In this document: positions 51,726-60,328 of the stretch, piece after piece
How positions within the stretch are numbered: position 1 is the first letter of the stretch
Layout: each line of letters begins with the position of its first letter
Assembly: GCF_018129385.1 (NCBI RefSeq)
Contig: NZ_JAFCLN010000003.1
Coordinates: 339,501-403,500, forward strand
From: Bradyrhizobium lablabi
Lineage (GTDB): Bacteria > Pseudomonadota > Alphaproteobacteria > Rhizobiales > Xanthobacteraceae
Direction: 5' to 3'
DNA: 64,000 nucleotides
The notes under the pieces: model-generated
Told to the model about the DNA's origin: nothing
Seen by the model: only the letters and a program-made list of their open reading frames with translations
The model's database searches: none
Made by a program: the position numbers and the translations under genes

Positions 51726-54068
51726 TCAGCCCGCCGCCCGGCGCGGCATCTCGTTCGATGTGCCATCGGCCACCGCCGGCGCCGGAACGTGCATCAGAAT
51801 GGTCTGGCCGGCGGAAGCGATCTCGATGCCGCATTCCTGAAAGCGCCGCTTCATGCGGCGGTTGAATTCGCGCTGCACCGGCCAGCGCCCGTTGTCGGTG
51901 CAGCGGATCTGGCCGACGATCGTCGCCATGGCGCCATCGACCTTGTCGACGCCCCACAGTTCGAGATCGCCGCGGATCGACATCCGGTACTCCGCTTCCT
52001 TGCGCATCTCCGCGACGATGTCCTTGAGGATCTGGCCGGCGCGGTCGGTGTCTTCCTTGTAGGCGATACTGACGCTGACGGCGGCATTGCCGGCGCCTCG
52101 GCTCGCATTGGTGACGGTCGTCACCGCGCTGAAGGGAATGATGTGCACCGAGCCGTCGCCGGCGCGCAGGCGAATGGTGCGGATCGACACGTTCTCGACC
52201 GTGCCCGTCAGGCCCGCGACGCTGACATTGTCGCCGACCTGGACGCCGTTCTCGAGCAGCAGGAACAGTCCGGTGATCAGGTCCTGCACCAGCTTCTGCG
52301 AACCGAAGCCGATCGCGATGCCGACGATGCCGGCGCCGGCCAGCAACGGCGCGACATTGACGCCGATCTCACTGAGCGCGGTTAGGCCGACCACGGCGAC
52401 GATCAGGCACAGCAGCGCCGTGCGGAGCATGGGCTGGAACGTGCGCAGCCGCGCAGCGCGCGCATAATGCCCGTCGCGCGACAGTGCGTTGATCTGGCGA
52501 TCCATCAGCGCGTTGCTGATCTCCCAGATTGCGGCGGCAACCAGTGCGGCAATCGCAACGGTGGCGAGCGCGGACAACAGGCGGCTGCCGATCTGGCCGC
52601 CATAGAACCAGACAACGGCGTCGACGCCCCAGACCTCGAGCACCGCCACGAAGCCGATGAAGCCGATGATCGATGCGACGATCCTGCGCAGCAGCGGCAG
52701 ATAGCGGTTGGCGCGGGTCTCCAGCCCGGGGAAGCGTTGCAAAATCTCGGGGCGGATCGAGAAGCCGCGGTCGATCAGGCTCAACACCACGATGGTGGCA
52801 AGGCGCGCGATCAGGACGACGGCCACGGTGCCGACGAAATATTGCAGCATCAGTGAATAGCCGTTGCGGATATTGAGCGCCCAGACGGCCCAGAGCGCGA
52901 TATCGAGCGTGATGGCGAGATAATGCCACACCGCCGCGAGACCGTTGCGCGCCCTCGCCGCAACGCCTTCGCGGCCATCGGGGGCGCGGATAAGATCGGC
53001 CACCGGCTTACGGCATTGCAGGATGATAACGACGATGAAGAGATGCACGACCAGCATCACCAACCGCAACAGCCCGGCATAGCCGCCGCGATGCAGGCCG
53101 AGCAGCAGCGCCACGTTTGCGAACGCGATGCCCGAAACGGCGACGGCGACGATGCGCCGGGCCCAGATCTCGATATAGGCGGCGGTTTCGGCGGGCACGC
53201 GCAGCAGCCCGAATGGCCCAACCAGCGCCCGCACGGCGCAGATCAAGGCGCGCGACAGCGCATAGGCGTTCACCACAGCAAGGATCACGAGCCGCACGGT
53301 CGGCATGGCGCCGATCTCGGTGCCGACCAGCATGGCGGCCATGCCGACGAACACGGCCACGGGCAGCAATTCGAGCAGCAGGCGTGCGAGCACGAACGGC
53401 AACCGGAGCACTGACTGCCACGCGCGCGCCAGGCTGAGACGGCGCCGCTGCGGCGCGGGCGCCACCAGATCGGCAGCTGACGACGGCGGATCGGCGATCG
53501 GAAGCGGCGCACTTGCGGCCTGCGGAATGCGCGCTTCGAGCAGCGCCACCGGCCGCTTGATCAGGCGGAACACCAGCCATTCGGCAGCGAAGGCGCAGCA
53601 GAACACCAGCGCCAATTTCCAGGCGATGTCGAGCAACAGGCCGTAGGCGTTGGGATCGTTGGCGGTGCGAACGAACCACCAGTAGAACGCCTTGTAGCGC
53701 GTGAGCGAGCGCGCGACATCGGCGATCTGGCGCGAAATCTCGCCGATCTGGTCGGAAACCGTTTCCAGCAGTTGCGCACCGAGGCTGTCTGCGGTGAGCG
53801 GGATCGCGGACTGCTTTTCCGGCGCTGGCGGCGCCGCCTGCGGCGAAGCGCCGGCAATCGCCCGCAGCGTCTCGATGACCTGCGCGCGCTTCTGGTCGTC
53901 CTGGAGCGTGTCGAGGGCGCGCCGCGCCTGATCCGGCGTCAGCACGTCGGGCTTGTTCGCGGCAGGCGCAGGCGCATCATGGGCCGGCGGCGCGCCGCCC
54001 TGGGCGAAGGCCGGCATGGTGAGGAGCGCAAAGGCGAGCAGGATCGCGGAGAGGGTTTTTTGCGGCAC
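51726..54068 (-). CDS. MscS-family mechanosensitive channel with DUF3772-like N-terminal domain
   Basis: A 780-residue membrane protein. A signal peptide (residues 1-23, ending AFA), a helical periplasmic domain (DUF3772-like) up to about residue 190, several transmembrane helices, then the MscS core: GIVGIAIGFGSQKLVQDLIT (pore helix TM3), ENGVQVGDNVSVAG and the beta/alpha cytoplasmic domain. The GTG at 54068 follows AGGGG and gives a sensible signal peptide; the frame upstream is probably non-coding. It releases solutes on hypo-osmotic shock, and large MscS paralogues may also sense other cues. Confidence 0.87.
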   Translation of the reverse strand: MPQKTLSAILLAFALLTMPAFAQGGAPPAHDAPAPAANKPDVLTPDQARRALDTLQDDQKRAQVIETLRAIAGASPQAAPPAPEKQSAIPLTADSLGAQLLETVSDQIGEISRQIADVARSLTRYKAFYWWFVRTANDPNAYGLLLDIAWKLALVFCCAFAAEWLVFRLIKRPVALLEARIPQAASAPLPIADPPSSAADLVAPAPQRRRLSLARAWQSVLRLPFVLARLLLELLPVAVFVGMAAMLVGTEIGAMPTVRLVILAVVNAYALSRALICAVRALVGPFGLLRVPAETAAYIEIWARRIVAVAVSGIAFANVALLLGLHRGGYAGLLRLVMLVVHLFIVVIILQCRKPVADLIRAPDGREGVAARARNGLAAVWHYLAITLDIALWAVWALNIRNGYSLMLQYFVGTVAVVLIARLATIVVLSLIDRGFSIRPEILQRFPGLETRANRYLPLLRRIVASIIGFIGFVAVLEVWGVDAVVWFYGGQIGSRLLSALATVAIAALVAAAIWEISNALMDRQINALSRDGHYARAARLRTFQPMLRTALLCLIVAVVGLTALSEIGVNVAPLLAGAGIVGIAIGFGSQKLVQDLITGLFLLLENGVQVGDNVSVAGLTGTVENVSIRTIRLRAGDGSVHIIPFSAVTTVTNASRGAGNAAVSVSIAYKEDTDRAGQILKDIVAEMRKEAEYRMSIRGDLELWGVDKVDGAMATIVGQIRCTDNGRWPVQREFNRRMKRRFQECGIEIASAGQTILMHVPAPAVADGTSNEMPRRAAG

Positions 54069-54299
54069 GAAGACCCCTTCGAATGTGTTGCGCGCAAGCC
54101 GGAAGCGGAATTGCGCGTGCGCGTCACGTCGAAGGGTGCCGTTCTCCGCCATCATGTGTCGGAAATTTGCCGACGTAACGGCTTTGTTTTGGCATTTGCC
54201 GACACCCGCTATCGAAGCAGGCGGGGTGGTTGGAACCAACTTACTGAATTGTGAAACGATCGAGGTAATCGCGCCTTCGTGATCATCTTTCCGCAATCC

Positions 54300-54326
54300 A
54301 ACGCGGACATCCATCGATGTCCGCGT
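54300..54326. terminator. Strong stem-loop downstream of minE
   Basis: AACGCGGACAT and ATGTCCGCGTT form a perfect 11-base stem with a five-base loop, 46 bases beyond the minE stop. On the plus strand it is followed by CTTGTTCCTTAACG; there is no T-run on the minus strand. The rest of the 303-base gap (54069-54371) holds no supported gene. Confidence 0.5.
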
Positions 54327-54371
54327 TCTTGTTCCTTAACGCTGGCCGATTGCCTAGCGGACGAAATCCGC

Positions 54372-54677
54372 CTAGCCCGCCGCCCGCTTGCCGCCGCGGA
54401 CGTTCCACTCGAAGCCGTTGGGCACCTCGATGTCGACCTCCAGCGTCGAGACGTTCTTGCCACGGTCGAGCTTGACCGTGACCTTGTCCGGGTCGAGCTG
54501 GACGTGGCGCGACACCACGGCAAGGATCTCCTCGCGAAGCGTGACGAGGAGGTCCGGCTGGCCGAGCAGGCCGCGCTCATGTGCCAGCAGGATCTGCAGC
54601 CGCTCCCGTGCGACCGGTGCGGTCGCGGGCGCGTCAGCAGGGCGGCTGCGGAACAGCCGCAGCAGGTTCATGCTCAT
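54372..54677 (-). CDS. minE: Cell division topological specificity factor MinE
   Basis: A 101-residue MinE. The N-terminal NLLRLFRSR amphipathic membrane-targeting segment and the anti-MinCD helix [12 protein letters not shown] are clear, and the C-terminal beta domain ([20 protein letters not shown]) follows. It releases MinD from the membrane and drives pole-to-pole oscillation. The ATG at 54677 overlaps the minD stop by four bases; an ATG two codons on is possible. Confidence 0.95.
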   Translation of the reverse strand: MSMNLLRLFRSRPADAPATAPVARERLQILLAHERGLLGQPDLLVTLREEILAVVSRHVQLDPDKVTVKLDRGKNVSTLEVDIEVPNGFEWNVRGGKRAAG

Positions 54678-55489
54678 GCCGCCCTCCGTCCGAGCAGCCG
54701 GTTCATAAAGCCCTTGCGCACGGCCGGGACGGTCATTTCGACTTCCTCTCCCTTGAGGCGGCGCATCGCATCGAAATAGGCGCGGGCCGGCGCGCTGCTT
54801 GCGTCGTTGAGGGTCACGGGCGAGCCAACATTGGAGGCGCGCAGCACATCCTGGCTCTCCGGGATGATGCCGATCAGCGGCGTGGCGAGGATTTCCAGGA
54901 TATCGTCGATGCCGAGCATCTCGCCGCGCGCTGCGCGCGCCGGATCGTAACGGGTGATCAGCACGTGCTTTTCGACCCGCTCGCCCTTCTCGGCCTTGAC
55001 GGTCTTGGAATCCAGCATGCCGATGATGCGGTCGGAGTCGCGCACGGAAGAAACTTCGGGATTGGTGACGATCACGGCCTCGTCCGCATAGCGCATCGCG
55101 AGCGTGGCGCCGCGCTCGATGCCGGCCGGGCTGTCGCACAACACCCAGTCGAATTTTTCGCGCAGTTCGCCGATAACCTTGCCGACACCTTCTTCGGTGA
55201 GCGCGTCCTTGTCGCGGGTTTGCGAGGCCGGCAGCAGCCACAGGCTCTCCAGCCGCTTGTCGCGGATCAGCGCCTGCGGCAGTTTTGCGACGCCCTGCAC
55301 GACATTGATCAGGTCGAACACCACGCGTCGTTCGGCGCCCATCACGAGGTCGAGGTTGCGCAGGCCGACATCAAAGTCGACGACGACCACGCTTTCTCCG
55401 GAATGCGCGAGCGCGGCGCCGAGCGCCGCCGTGGACGTGGTTTTGCCAACACCACCCTTGCCTGACGTCACGACCAGGACCTTGGCCAT
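54674..55489 (-). CDS. minD: Septum site-determining ATPase MinD
   Basis: A 271-residue ParA/MinD ATPase. The deviant Walker A motif [10 protein letters not shown] is at residues 10-19, [14 protein letters not shown] follows, and the C-terminus ends with a basic amphipathic helix ([12 protein letters not shown]) for membrane binding. Dimeric MinD-ATP recruits MinC to the membrane. Gene order minC-minD-minE, with a 20-base gap to minC and a four-base overlap with minE. Confidence 0.97.
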   Translation of the reverse strand: MAKVLVVTSGKGGVGKTTSTAALGAALAHSGESVVVVDFDVGLRNLDLVMGAERRVVFDLINVVQGVAKLPQALIRDKRLESLWLLPASQTRDKDALTEEGVGKVIGELREKFDWVLCDSPAGIERGATLAMRYADEAVIVTNPEVSSVRDSDRIIGMLDSKTVKAEKGERVEKHVLITRYDPARAARGEMLGIDDILEILATPLIGIIPESQDVLRASNVGSPVTLNDASSAPARAYFDAMRRLKGEEVEMTVPAVRKGFMNRLLGRRAA

Positions 55490-55509
55490 CGTAATATCTC
55501 CTTAGCCGG

Positions 55510-56217
55510 TTAATTCAGCGGGGTAATCTTCATGACGCCGCCCTCGAGCCAGGCCTGGGCCGGGCGGTTGCGAAGCGAGGCATCGATTTCTTCTGCCGTC
55601 TGGTAATAGCCATCGATGGCGAGCAGCTCCGCCTCGATCTTCTGGCAATAGATCCGCGCGGACGAATTGCCGTTGACGCCGGCCATCGCCCGTCCGCGCA
55701 GCGTTCCGTAGATGTGGATCGAGCCGCCGGCGACGATCTCGGCGCCGGATCCGACCGAACCCAGCACGGTGACGTCGCCGTCGGGGAAGATGATCGACTG
55801 GCCCGAGCGCACCGGGCTGTCGAGCAGAAGCGAGGTGGACTTCGGCTTTGTCTCACGCTTGGGCTGCGTATCGGTGCGCGTGATCACGCAGGGACGTCCG
55901 CCGGTGAGCATCGGCGGCATGCTCGATGTCAGGCGATCGGCCGCCACGCCCTCGATGCCGAGGACGCGGATGTTGCGCTGTTCGAGGCTGGTGACGAGAT
56001 GGGCGATCGCGCCCTGGCTGAGATCGACGCCGGACAGATCGAGCACGACGGGCTTGCCGACAAAGAAGCCCGGCGAAGACGCCAGCGTCGCGTCGATCTC
56101 GGCGAGCCATTCCACGATCGGCACGACCGGGGCGAACACGTATGCGACGTAGGAGCGGCCGCGGAGCCGCACCTGTTGACGGGTGGCATCCGCCCTGCTG
56201 TCCGCTCTGCCGTGCAT
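55510..56217 (-). CDS. minC: Septum site-determining protein MinC
   Basis: A 235-residue MinC. The N-terminal domain (residues 15-115) and the C-terminal beta-helix with repeated Gly turns (SGAEIVAGGSIHIYGTLRGR then AMAGVNG) are both recognisable. MinC inhibits FtsZ polymerisation near the poles. It is the first gene of the min operon; a CtrA-type box lies 50 bases upstream and a GANTC (GACTC) site is at 56225-56229. Confidence 0.95.
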   Translation of the reverse strand: MHGRADSRADATRQQVRLRGRSYVAYVFAPVVPIVEWLAEIDATLASSPGFFVGKPVVLDLSGVDLSQGAIAHLVTSLEQRNIRVLGIEGVAADRLTSSMPPMLTGGRPCVITRTDTQPKRETKPKSTSLLLDSPVRSGQSIIFPDGDVTVLGSVGSGAEIVAGGSIHIYGTLRGRAMAGVNGNSSARIYCQKIEAELLAIDGYYQTAEEIDASLRNRPAQAWLEGGVMKITPLN

Positions 56218-56266
56218 GATGTTCGACTCGCTTTCTTATCGAATAGTTAAAAATCAACGGACTTGG

Positions 56267-56282
56267 TTAACGGATGATTAAC
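56267..56282 (-). promoter_or_regulatory. CtrA-type box TTAA-N7-TTAAC upstream of minC
   Basis: TTAACGGATGATTAAC matches the CtrA consensus TTAA-N7-TTAA exactly. It is 50 bases from the minC start codon, where bound CtrA could act on the promoter. Regulation of min genes by CtrA has been reported in Sinorhizobium meliloti, so the inference is reasonable, but binding here is not shown. Confidence 0.6.
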
Positions 56283-56841
56283 GTTCGTTCGGTTTCGCCG
56301 CGTCTGTGCACAGGCTGTCGCGAGCGAATCAGACGCGGTGCCGTTAACCAAACATGTCAGTGATTTTGTTCACCTGATGGCCGCGCGTCATCGACGCGTC
56401 ACAGTCCCGGGCGGCTTGGCTGGCGCCATCAAGGGCTTACGCGGCTTGCGGACAAGTTGTTCCTTGCCAAAAACACAACGAGGTTTGGACATGTTTTCGG
56501 CCTAATAATGTCCGTTCGCTGTTCCATCACGTACCGGTGACGTGCCGGCTTGGGCGCCGGGGGTCGCTTCCGCAAAGCAGCTTGCGGACACTTGCCGAAG
56601 GGGATGAGGCAATGGGGATGGGATGGAGCGGAGCGGTTGCGGGATGCGTCCCGCAGGCCGGTGCGGTGTGCCGCACGCTGCCGATTCTGTCTCCACTTGG
56701 ATTCAAACTTTCCGATCAAGCTTTGCAACTTTTTTGGGCGGGCCGCGCATTGTGCGCGACACGGCGCATCGGGTTGCGGCCCTGGTCATCCTCGTTTCGG
56801 AACAACCTGCCACAATCAGAAAAGCCGTGAGGAGTAGGCGT
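56283..56841. other. Long divergent intergenic region
   Basis: About 560 bases between the min operon and the next plus-strand gene. GAATC at 56326-56330 and GTTAACC near 56343 are noted. Open frames through 56429-56840 are Arg/Pro-rich on both strands and lack ribosome-binding sites, so I do not call a gene. It probably holds the promoter of the 56842-59013 operon. Confidence 0.5.
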
Positions 56842-57390
56842 ATGAGTAGCGTTAGCGAGCAAGACCATCTCGATCCCAAGGATCCCCTGTCCTACGCGCC
56901 GCGCTGGTTGCGGGAAAAGCGCGAGGCAGCTCCGACGCTTTCGCCGGAGCCCATCGATACGCAGCTCGAAAAGGCCGTGTCCAACGCGCTGCGCCACCCG
57001 CTCGATCCGCAAGTGATCGAGGAGCCGGAAGAGCTGACGCGCGAGTTGCGTCGGATGGCCATCCTCGGCGTTGCCGGCCGCTTCGCCGCCGCCGTCGGCG
57101 TATCAGCGCTGGTAGCGTTGTTTTTCGTGGTGATGATCCCCGCGTCGCGGTCGCCAGAAGGCATCAACCTGTCCGCCTCCGCCGTCATCGATCAGATCAA
57201 GACCGCGCTGGCTTCGCAGCCGGCGCCGGAAAATGCCGGCGCGCCGCCGGCGTCTTCCGAATTGCAGACCCTTCTTGCCACCACCCCCCCTTCTTCAGAG
57301 CCTGTAACGCGCGAGCAGTCCGAGCAGTTGCTGAACCAGTTCGTTCAATGGCAACACAAGCCCGCGCCGAACCAGGCATCTCAACCCTGA
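56842..57390 (+). CDS. Single-span membrane protein of unknown function
   Basis: A 182-residue protein. The N-terminal 80 residues are polar (DHLDPKDPLSYAPRWLREKR), a span lies near residues 76-98 (AAAVGVSALVALFFVVMIP), and a Ser/Pro/Gln-rich tail follows. The ATG at 56842 has GAGGAG upstream. It is 18 bases ahead of the LivJ-type gene and co-transcribed with it. Not recognised. Confidence 0.7.
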   Translation: MSSVSEQDHLDPKDPLSYAPRWLREKREAAPTLSPEPIDTQLEKAVSNALRHPLDPQVIEEPEELTRELRRMAILGVAGRFAAAVGVSALVALFFVVMIPASRSPEGINLSASAVIDQIKTALASQPAPENAGAPPASSELQTLLATTPPSSEPVTREQSEQLLNQFVQWQHKPAPNQASQP

Positions 57391-57408
57391 TTGCCTAGGA
57401 GATTGACG

Positions 57409-59013
57409 ATGTCCGACCACAGAGTTGGCAAGGCCCGGACCCTCGAGGTCTTGCGGCGCATAACGCATCGCCCGCGCTGGACGATGATCCTGCTTGGCAC
57501 GCTGATCGCGAGCGCCGCCACGGCGGCGCCCAGCAATGTGGATGTCGTTCGCGACCTCGCCACGCGCGTCGGACCGATCATCGGCTCGGCGCTGGCGTGC
57601 ACGGACATCGCCCGCCCGCGCATCCAGACGGTTGTCGACAAGTTCGTGGCCGTCATCCGCGAGACCGCGCCCAACGAAGCCATCCGCGTCGACCTCACGC
57701 AGGTGCTCGACCGCAGCGTCGCCGACGGCCGCGCAGCCATCTCGTCGGGACGGGCCGATTGCAGGAGCACCGACCGGCAGCTCGCCGAACTTGAACGCTC
57801 GATCGCTGCGCCCGCACCGAGTTTGTCGGGCATGATCGGACCGTCGGCGGCGGTGGCGGCCACCACCCCGACGGCACAGGTCAACACTGCGCCCCCGGTG
57901 CGCGGCATGACCGACCGCGAAATCCGCTTCGGCATCGCAGCCCCCTTCTCCGGCCCCAACAAGGAGCTCGGGCGCCAGATGAAGCTCGGAATCGATGCCG
58001 CCTTCAACCGCATCAACGACGCCGGCGGCGTCGACGGCCGAATGCTCCGGCTGGTTGCGGCCGATGACGGCTACGAGCCGACGCGCACCGTCGAGGCGAT
58101 GCGCCAGCTCTATGAAAAGGACCAGGTGTTCGGCATTGTCGGCAATGTCGGCACGCCGACCGCCGCCGTTGCCGTGCCGTTCGCACTGGAGCGCAGAATG
58201 CTGTTCTTCGGGGCATTCACCGGCTCGGGCATTTTGCGCCGCGATCCCCCGGATCGCTACGTTTTCAACTATCGGGCCAGCTATGCCGAGGAAACCGACG
58301 CAACGGTACGCTATCTCGTGAAAATCAGGCGGCTGAAGCCGCAGCAGATCGCGGTGTTCGCGCAGCAGGATTCGTATGGCGATTCCGGATTCCAGGGCGT
58401 GGCGAAAGCGTTCCGCGCGATGGGCGTCAACGACAACACCATCGTTCGCCTCAACTATCAGCGTAATACCGTCGACGTCGACGACGCCATCAACCAGCTC
58501 AAGCTTCAGAAGAACATCAAGGCCATCGTCATGGTCCCGGGCTACCGGGCCGCGGCGAAGTTCATCGAAAAGACGAAGGATCTATTCCCGGGCCTGATCT
58601 ACACGAGCGTGTCGTTCGTCGGCTCCACGGCGCTTGCGGAAGAACTGAAACTGCTCGGGCCGCGCTACGCCAACGGCGTGATCGTAACCCAGGTGGTTCC
58701 GGCCGTCTCCGGCTATTCGTCGATCGTGCTCGAATACAAGAACGCGCTCGCCAAGTATTTCCCGGGTGAGGCATCGGACTACGTTTCGCTCGAGGGCTAT
58801 GTGGCGGCCAATGTGCTGATCCAGGGCATCAAGCGGGCTGGACCGCAGTTCGACACCGAAAAGCTGATCGACGTGCTGGAAAATACCCGCAACTTCGACC
58901 TCGGCCTCGGTGCCCAGCTCAGTTTTGGCCGCGCCGAACATCAGGCGTCGCACAAGGTCTGGGGCACGGCGATGGACGAGACCGGCACGTATCAGCCGAT
59001 CGAGCTGGAATGA
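57409..59013 (+). CDS. LivJ-type ABC transporter substrate-binding protein, long form
   Basis: A 534-residue protein. An N-terminal span or signal (residues 26-42) precedes an extra domain of about 120 residues, then a full type I periplasmic-binding domain from about residue 165 (IRFGIAAPFSGPNKELGRQM to the C-terminus). The N-terminal extension is not usual for transport binding proteins, so a sensing or signalling role with the upstream membrane protein is possible. The ATG at 57409 follows AGGAG; an upstream TTG is rejected. Confidence 0.82.
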   Translation: MSDHRVGKARTLEVLRRITHRPRWTMILLGTLIASAATAAPSNVDVVRDLATRVGPIIGSALACTDIARPRIQTVVDKFVAVIRETAPNEAIRVDLTQVLDRSVADGRAAISSGRADCRSTDRQLAELERSIAAPAPSLSGMIGPSAAVAATTPTAQVNTAPPVRGMTDREIRFGIAAPFSGPNKELGRQMKLGIDAAFNRINDAGGVDGRMLRLVAADDGYEPTRTVEAMRQLYEKDQVFGIVGNVGTPTAAVAVPFALERRMLFFGAFTGSGILRRDPPDRYVFNYRASYAEETDATVRYLVKIRRLKPQQIAVFAQQDSYGDSGFQGVAKAFRAMGVNDNTIVRLNYQRNTVDVDDAINQLKLQKNIKAIVMVPGYRAAAKFIEKTKDLFPGLIYTSVSFVGSTALAEELKLLGPRYANGVIVTQVVPAVSGYSSIVLEYKNALAKYFPGEASDYVSLEGYVAANVLIQGIKRAGPQFDTEKLIDVLENTRNFDLGLGAQLSFGRAEHQASHKVWGTAMDETGTYQPIELE

Positions 59014-59068
59014 TCGAGCTGCGTTTTATGCGCTAGCGTGGCAGGAAGAATTCCGGCCACAGCGCGCG

Positions 59069-59233
59069 CTATTTGGCGCCCGGCGCATGATAGTCCTTCG
59101 GCGTGGTGTCGTGGCACTCGGCGCCGGCAGCGGGCATGATCCAGCCCTGCGCGCTTCGCGTGAACATGTGCGCGACCGGGATTAGCCAGTTTGTGTCATC
59201 GAGCGATCCGGCGCGGGCATTGATCGAATCCGG
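59069..59233 (-). pseudogene. Remnant of a GFA (glutathione-dependent formaldehyde-activating) family gene
   Basis: The minus strand has 54 codons after an in-frame stop, reading INARAGSLDDTNWLIPVAHM and then FTRSAQGWIMP before a TAG stop. This matches the C-terminal motif of GFA/CENP-V proteins (SLDDP.W..PVAH.WTRSAQPW). The N-terminal CxCG zinc part and any start codon are missing, so it is a decayed fragment. Confidence 0.5.
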
Positions 59234-59336
59234 TCAGTTGATGTCCGCTTTGCTACTAAAGCAGCGCGGTTGCTGCGTGGCAGCGAAATGACGCGATGAC
59301 CAATAGACGAACTGGGACGCCCGCGAATTGGGGCCC

Positions 59337-59365
59337 TTGTCGGTACAGACTGGTTCGCCTATCTA
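59337..59365 (+). promoter_or_regulatory. Probable promoter of the fluoride riboswitch-crcB transcript
   Basis: TTGTCG (59337-59342), a 17-base spacer and TATCTA (59360-59365) place a transcription start near 59372, just before the aptamer. Inferred by position and consensus similarity. Confidence 0.5.
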
Positions 59366-59374
59366 CCCCATAGT

Positions 59375-59449
59375 GATGGGGATGGGGTTCCCCCGAGAAC
59401 CGCCGTTTTGGCTGATGACTCCTACTGAGCGCGAGAGCGCAGGTAGGAG
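59375..59449 (+). ncRNA. Fluoride riboswitch (crcB motif) with anti-Shine-Dalgarno expression platform
   Basis: The aptamer core GGGGATGGGGTTCCCCC, AACCGCC and GGCTGATGACTCCTACTG follows the fluoride-riboswitch consensus. P1 pairs GGGGT (59384-59388) with ACTCC (59418-59422). The alternative helix CTCCTAC (59419-59425) with GTAGGAG (59443-59449) hides the ribosome-binding site AGGTAGGAG, nine bases before the crcB ATG. The two helices share CTCC, so fluoride-stabilised P1 should free the site. An ON switch acting on translation is the direct prediction. Confidence 0.9.
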
Positions 59450-59458
59450 CATGTGTAA

Positions 59459-59842
59459 ATGGCCCCTCAATTCATTCTTGCTGTAGCCGCCGGTGGCGCA
59501 CTCGGATCGGTCGCGCGATATTTGGTCGGCGTCGGATCGGGAAGGCTCTTCGGAACCGACTTTCCTTGGGGCACGCTCATGATTAATGTGACCGGCTCAT
59601 TTCTGATTGGTGCATTCGTCGGCCTTTTCGCAGCCAAATGGGATTTGTCGCAGGCAATGCGGATATTCCTGACGGTTGGCATTTGTGGCGGCTTCACGAC
59701 ATTCTCCACATTCTCTCTGGACGCCTACTACTTGATTGAACGTGGACAGACGTTGGCATCATGGGCCTACATGATGGCTTCGGTAGCGCTGTCCGTTGGT
59801 GCCTTGATCACGGCGCTGCAGCTTGTTCGGGCAGCCCTATGA
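59459..59842 (+). CDS. crcB: Fluoride exporter CrcB/Fluc
   Basis: A 127-residue four-span membrane protein of the Fluc family, which exports fluoride as an antiparallel dimer. The motifs GGALGSVARYLVG, GTLMINVTGSFLIGAF and GICGGFTTFSTFSLD are all present; the last includes the TFSTFS segment with the central sodium site and Phe residues lining the pores. It is directly downstream of a fluoride riboswitch. Its stop overlaps the ATG of the EamA gene by four bases. Confidence 0.96.
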   Translation: MAPQFILAVAAGGALGSVARYLVGVGSGRLFGTDFPWGTLMINVTGSFLIGAFVGLFAAKWDLSQAMRIFLTVGICGGFTTFSTFSLDAYYLIERGQTLASWAYMMASVALSVGALITALQLVRAAL

Positions 59843-60276
59843 AGAATCTTTTTCTGTCCTGGGTACCGTGGGCGGTGCTCTCTGCCGGATTCGCAGCTTT
59901 AACTGCAATCTTTGCAAAGGTCGGTATCGAGAACATCAATTCGGACTTTGCAACGTTTATTCGCACCGTCGTCATCTTGTTGGTGGCTGGAATGATCGCT
60001 TACGCCTCCGGCAACTGGCAGGGGCCGTCCAGCGTGTCCGCGAAGACGTGGCTGTTCCTCATCCTATCGGGCGCGGCGACCGGCGCCTCTTGGATTTGCT
60101 ACTTCCGCGCTTTGAAGCTGGGAGATGCCGCGCGCGTTGCTCCGGTGGATAAGCTCAGCGTCGTCTTCGTGTCGCTTTTTGCGGTACTCTTCTTGGGCGA
60201 GCGGCTTTCGCTGCCGAATTGGCTTGGCGTGATACTGATCGCTTGCGGTGCTGTTCTCGTTGCCTACCGAGCGTAA
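59839..60276 (+). CDS. Small EamA/DMT-family membrane protein
   Basis: A 145-residue membrane protein with five predicted spans, equal to one EamA repeat. It contains the motif GASWICYFRALKLGDAARVA and the terminal LPNWLGVILIACGAVLVAYR typical of the drug/metabolite transporter superfamily half. Half-size members work as dimers. ATGA overlap with crcB places it under the fluoride riboswitch, so it is likely expressed on fluoride exposure. Substrate is unknown. Confidence 0.83.
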   Translation: MKNLFLSWVPWAVLSAGFAALTAIFAKVGIENINSDFATFIRTVVILLVAGMIAYASGNWQGPSSVSAKTWLFLILSGAATGASWICYFRALKLGDAARVAPVDKLSVVFVSLFAVLFLGERLSLPNWLGVILIACGAVLVAYRA

Positions 60277-60328
60277 GAAACGCGCACCCGATCAGCACGA
60301 ACGGTTGCCCAAAACCCAACGACCGCCA

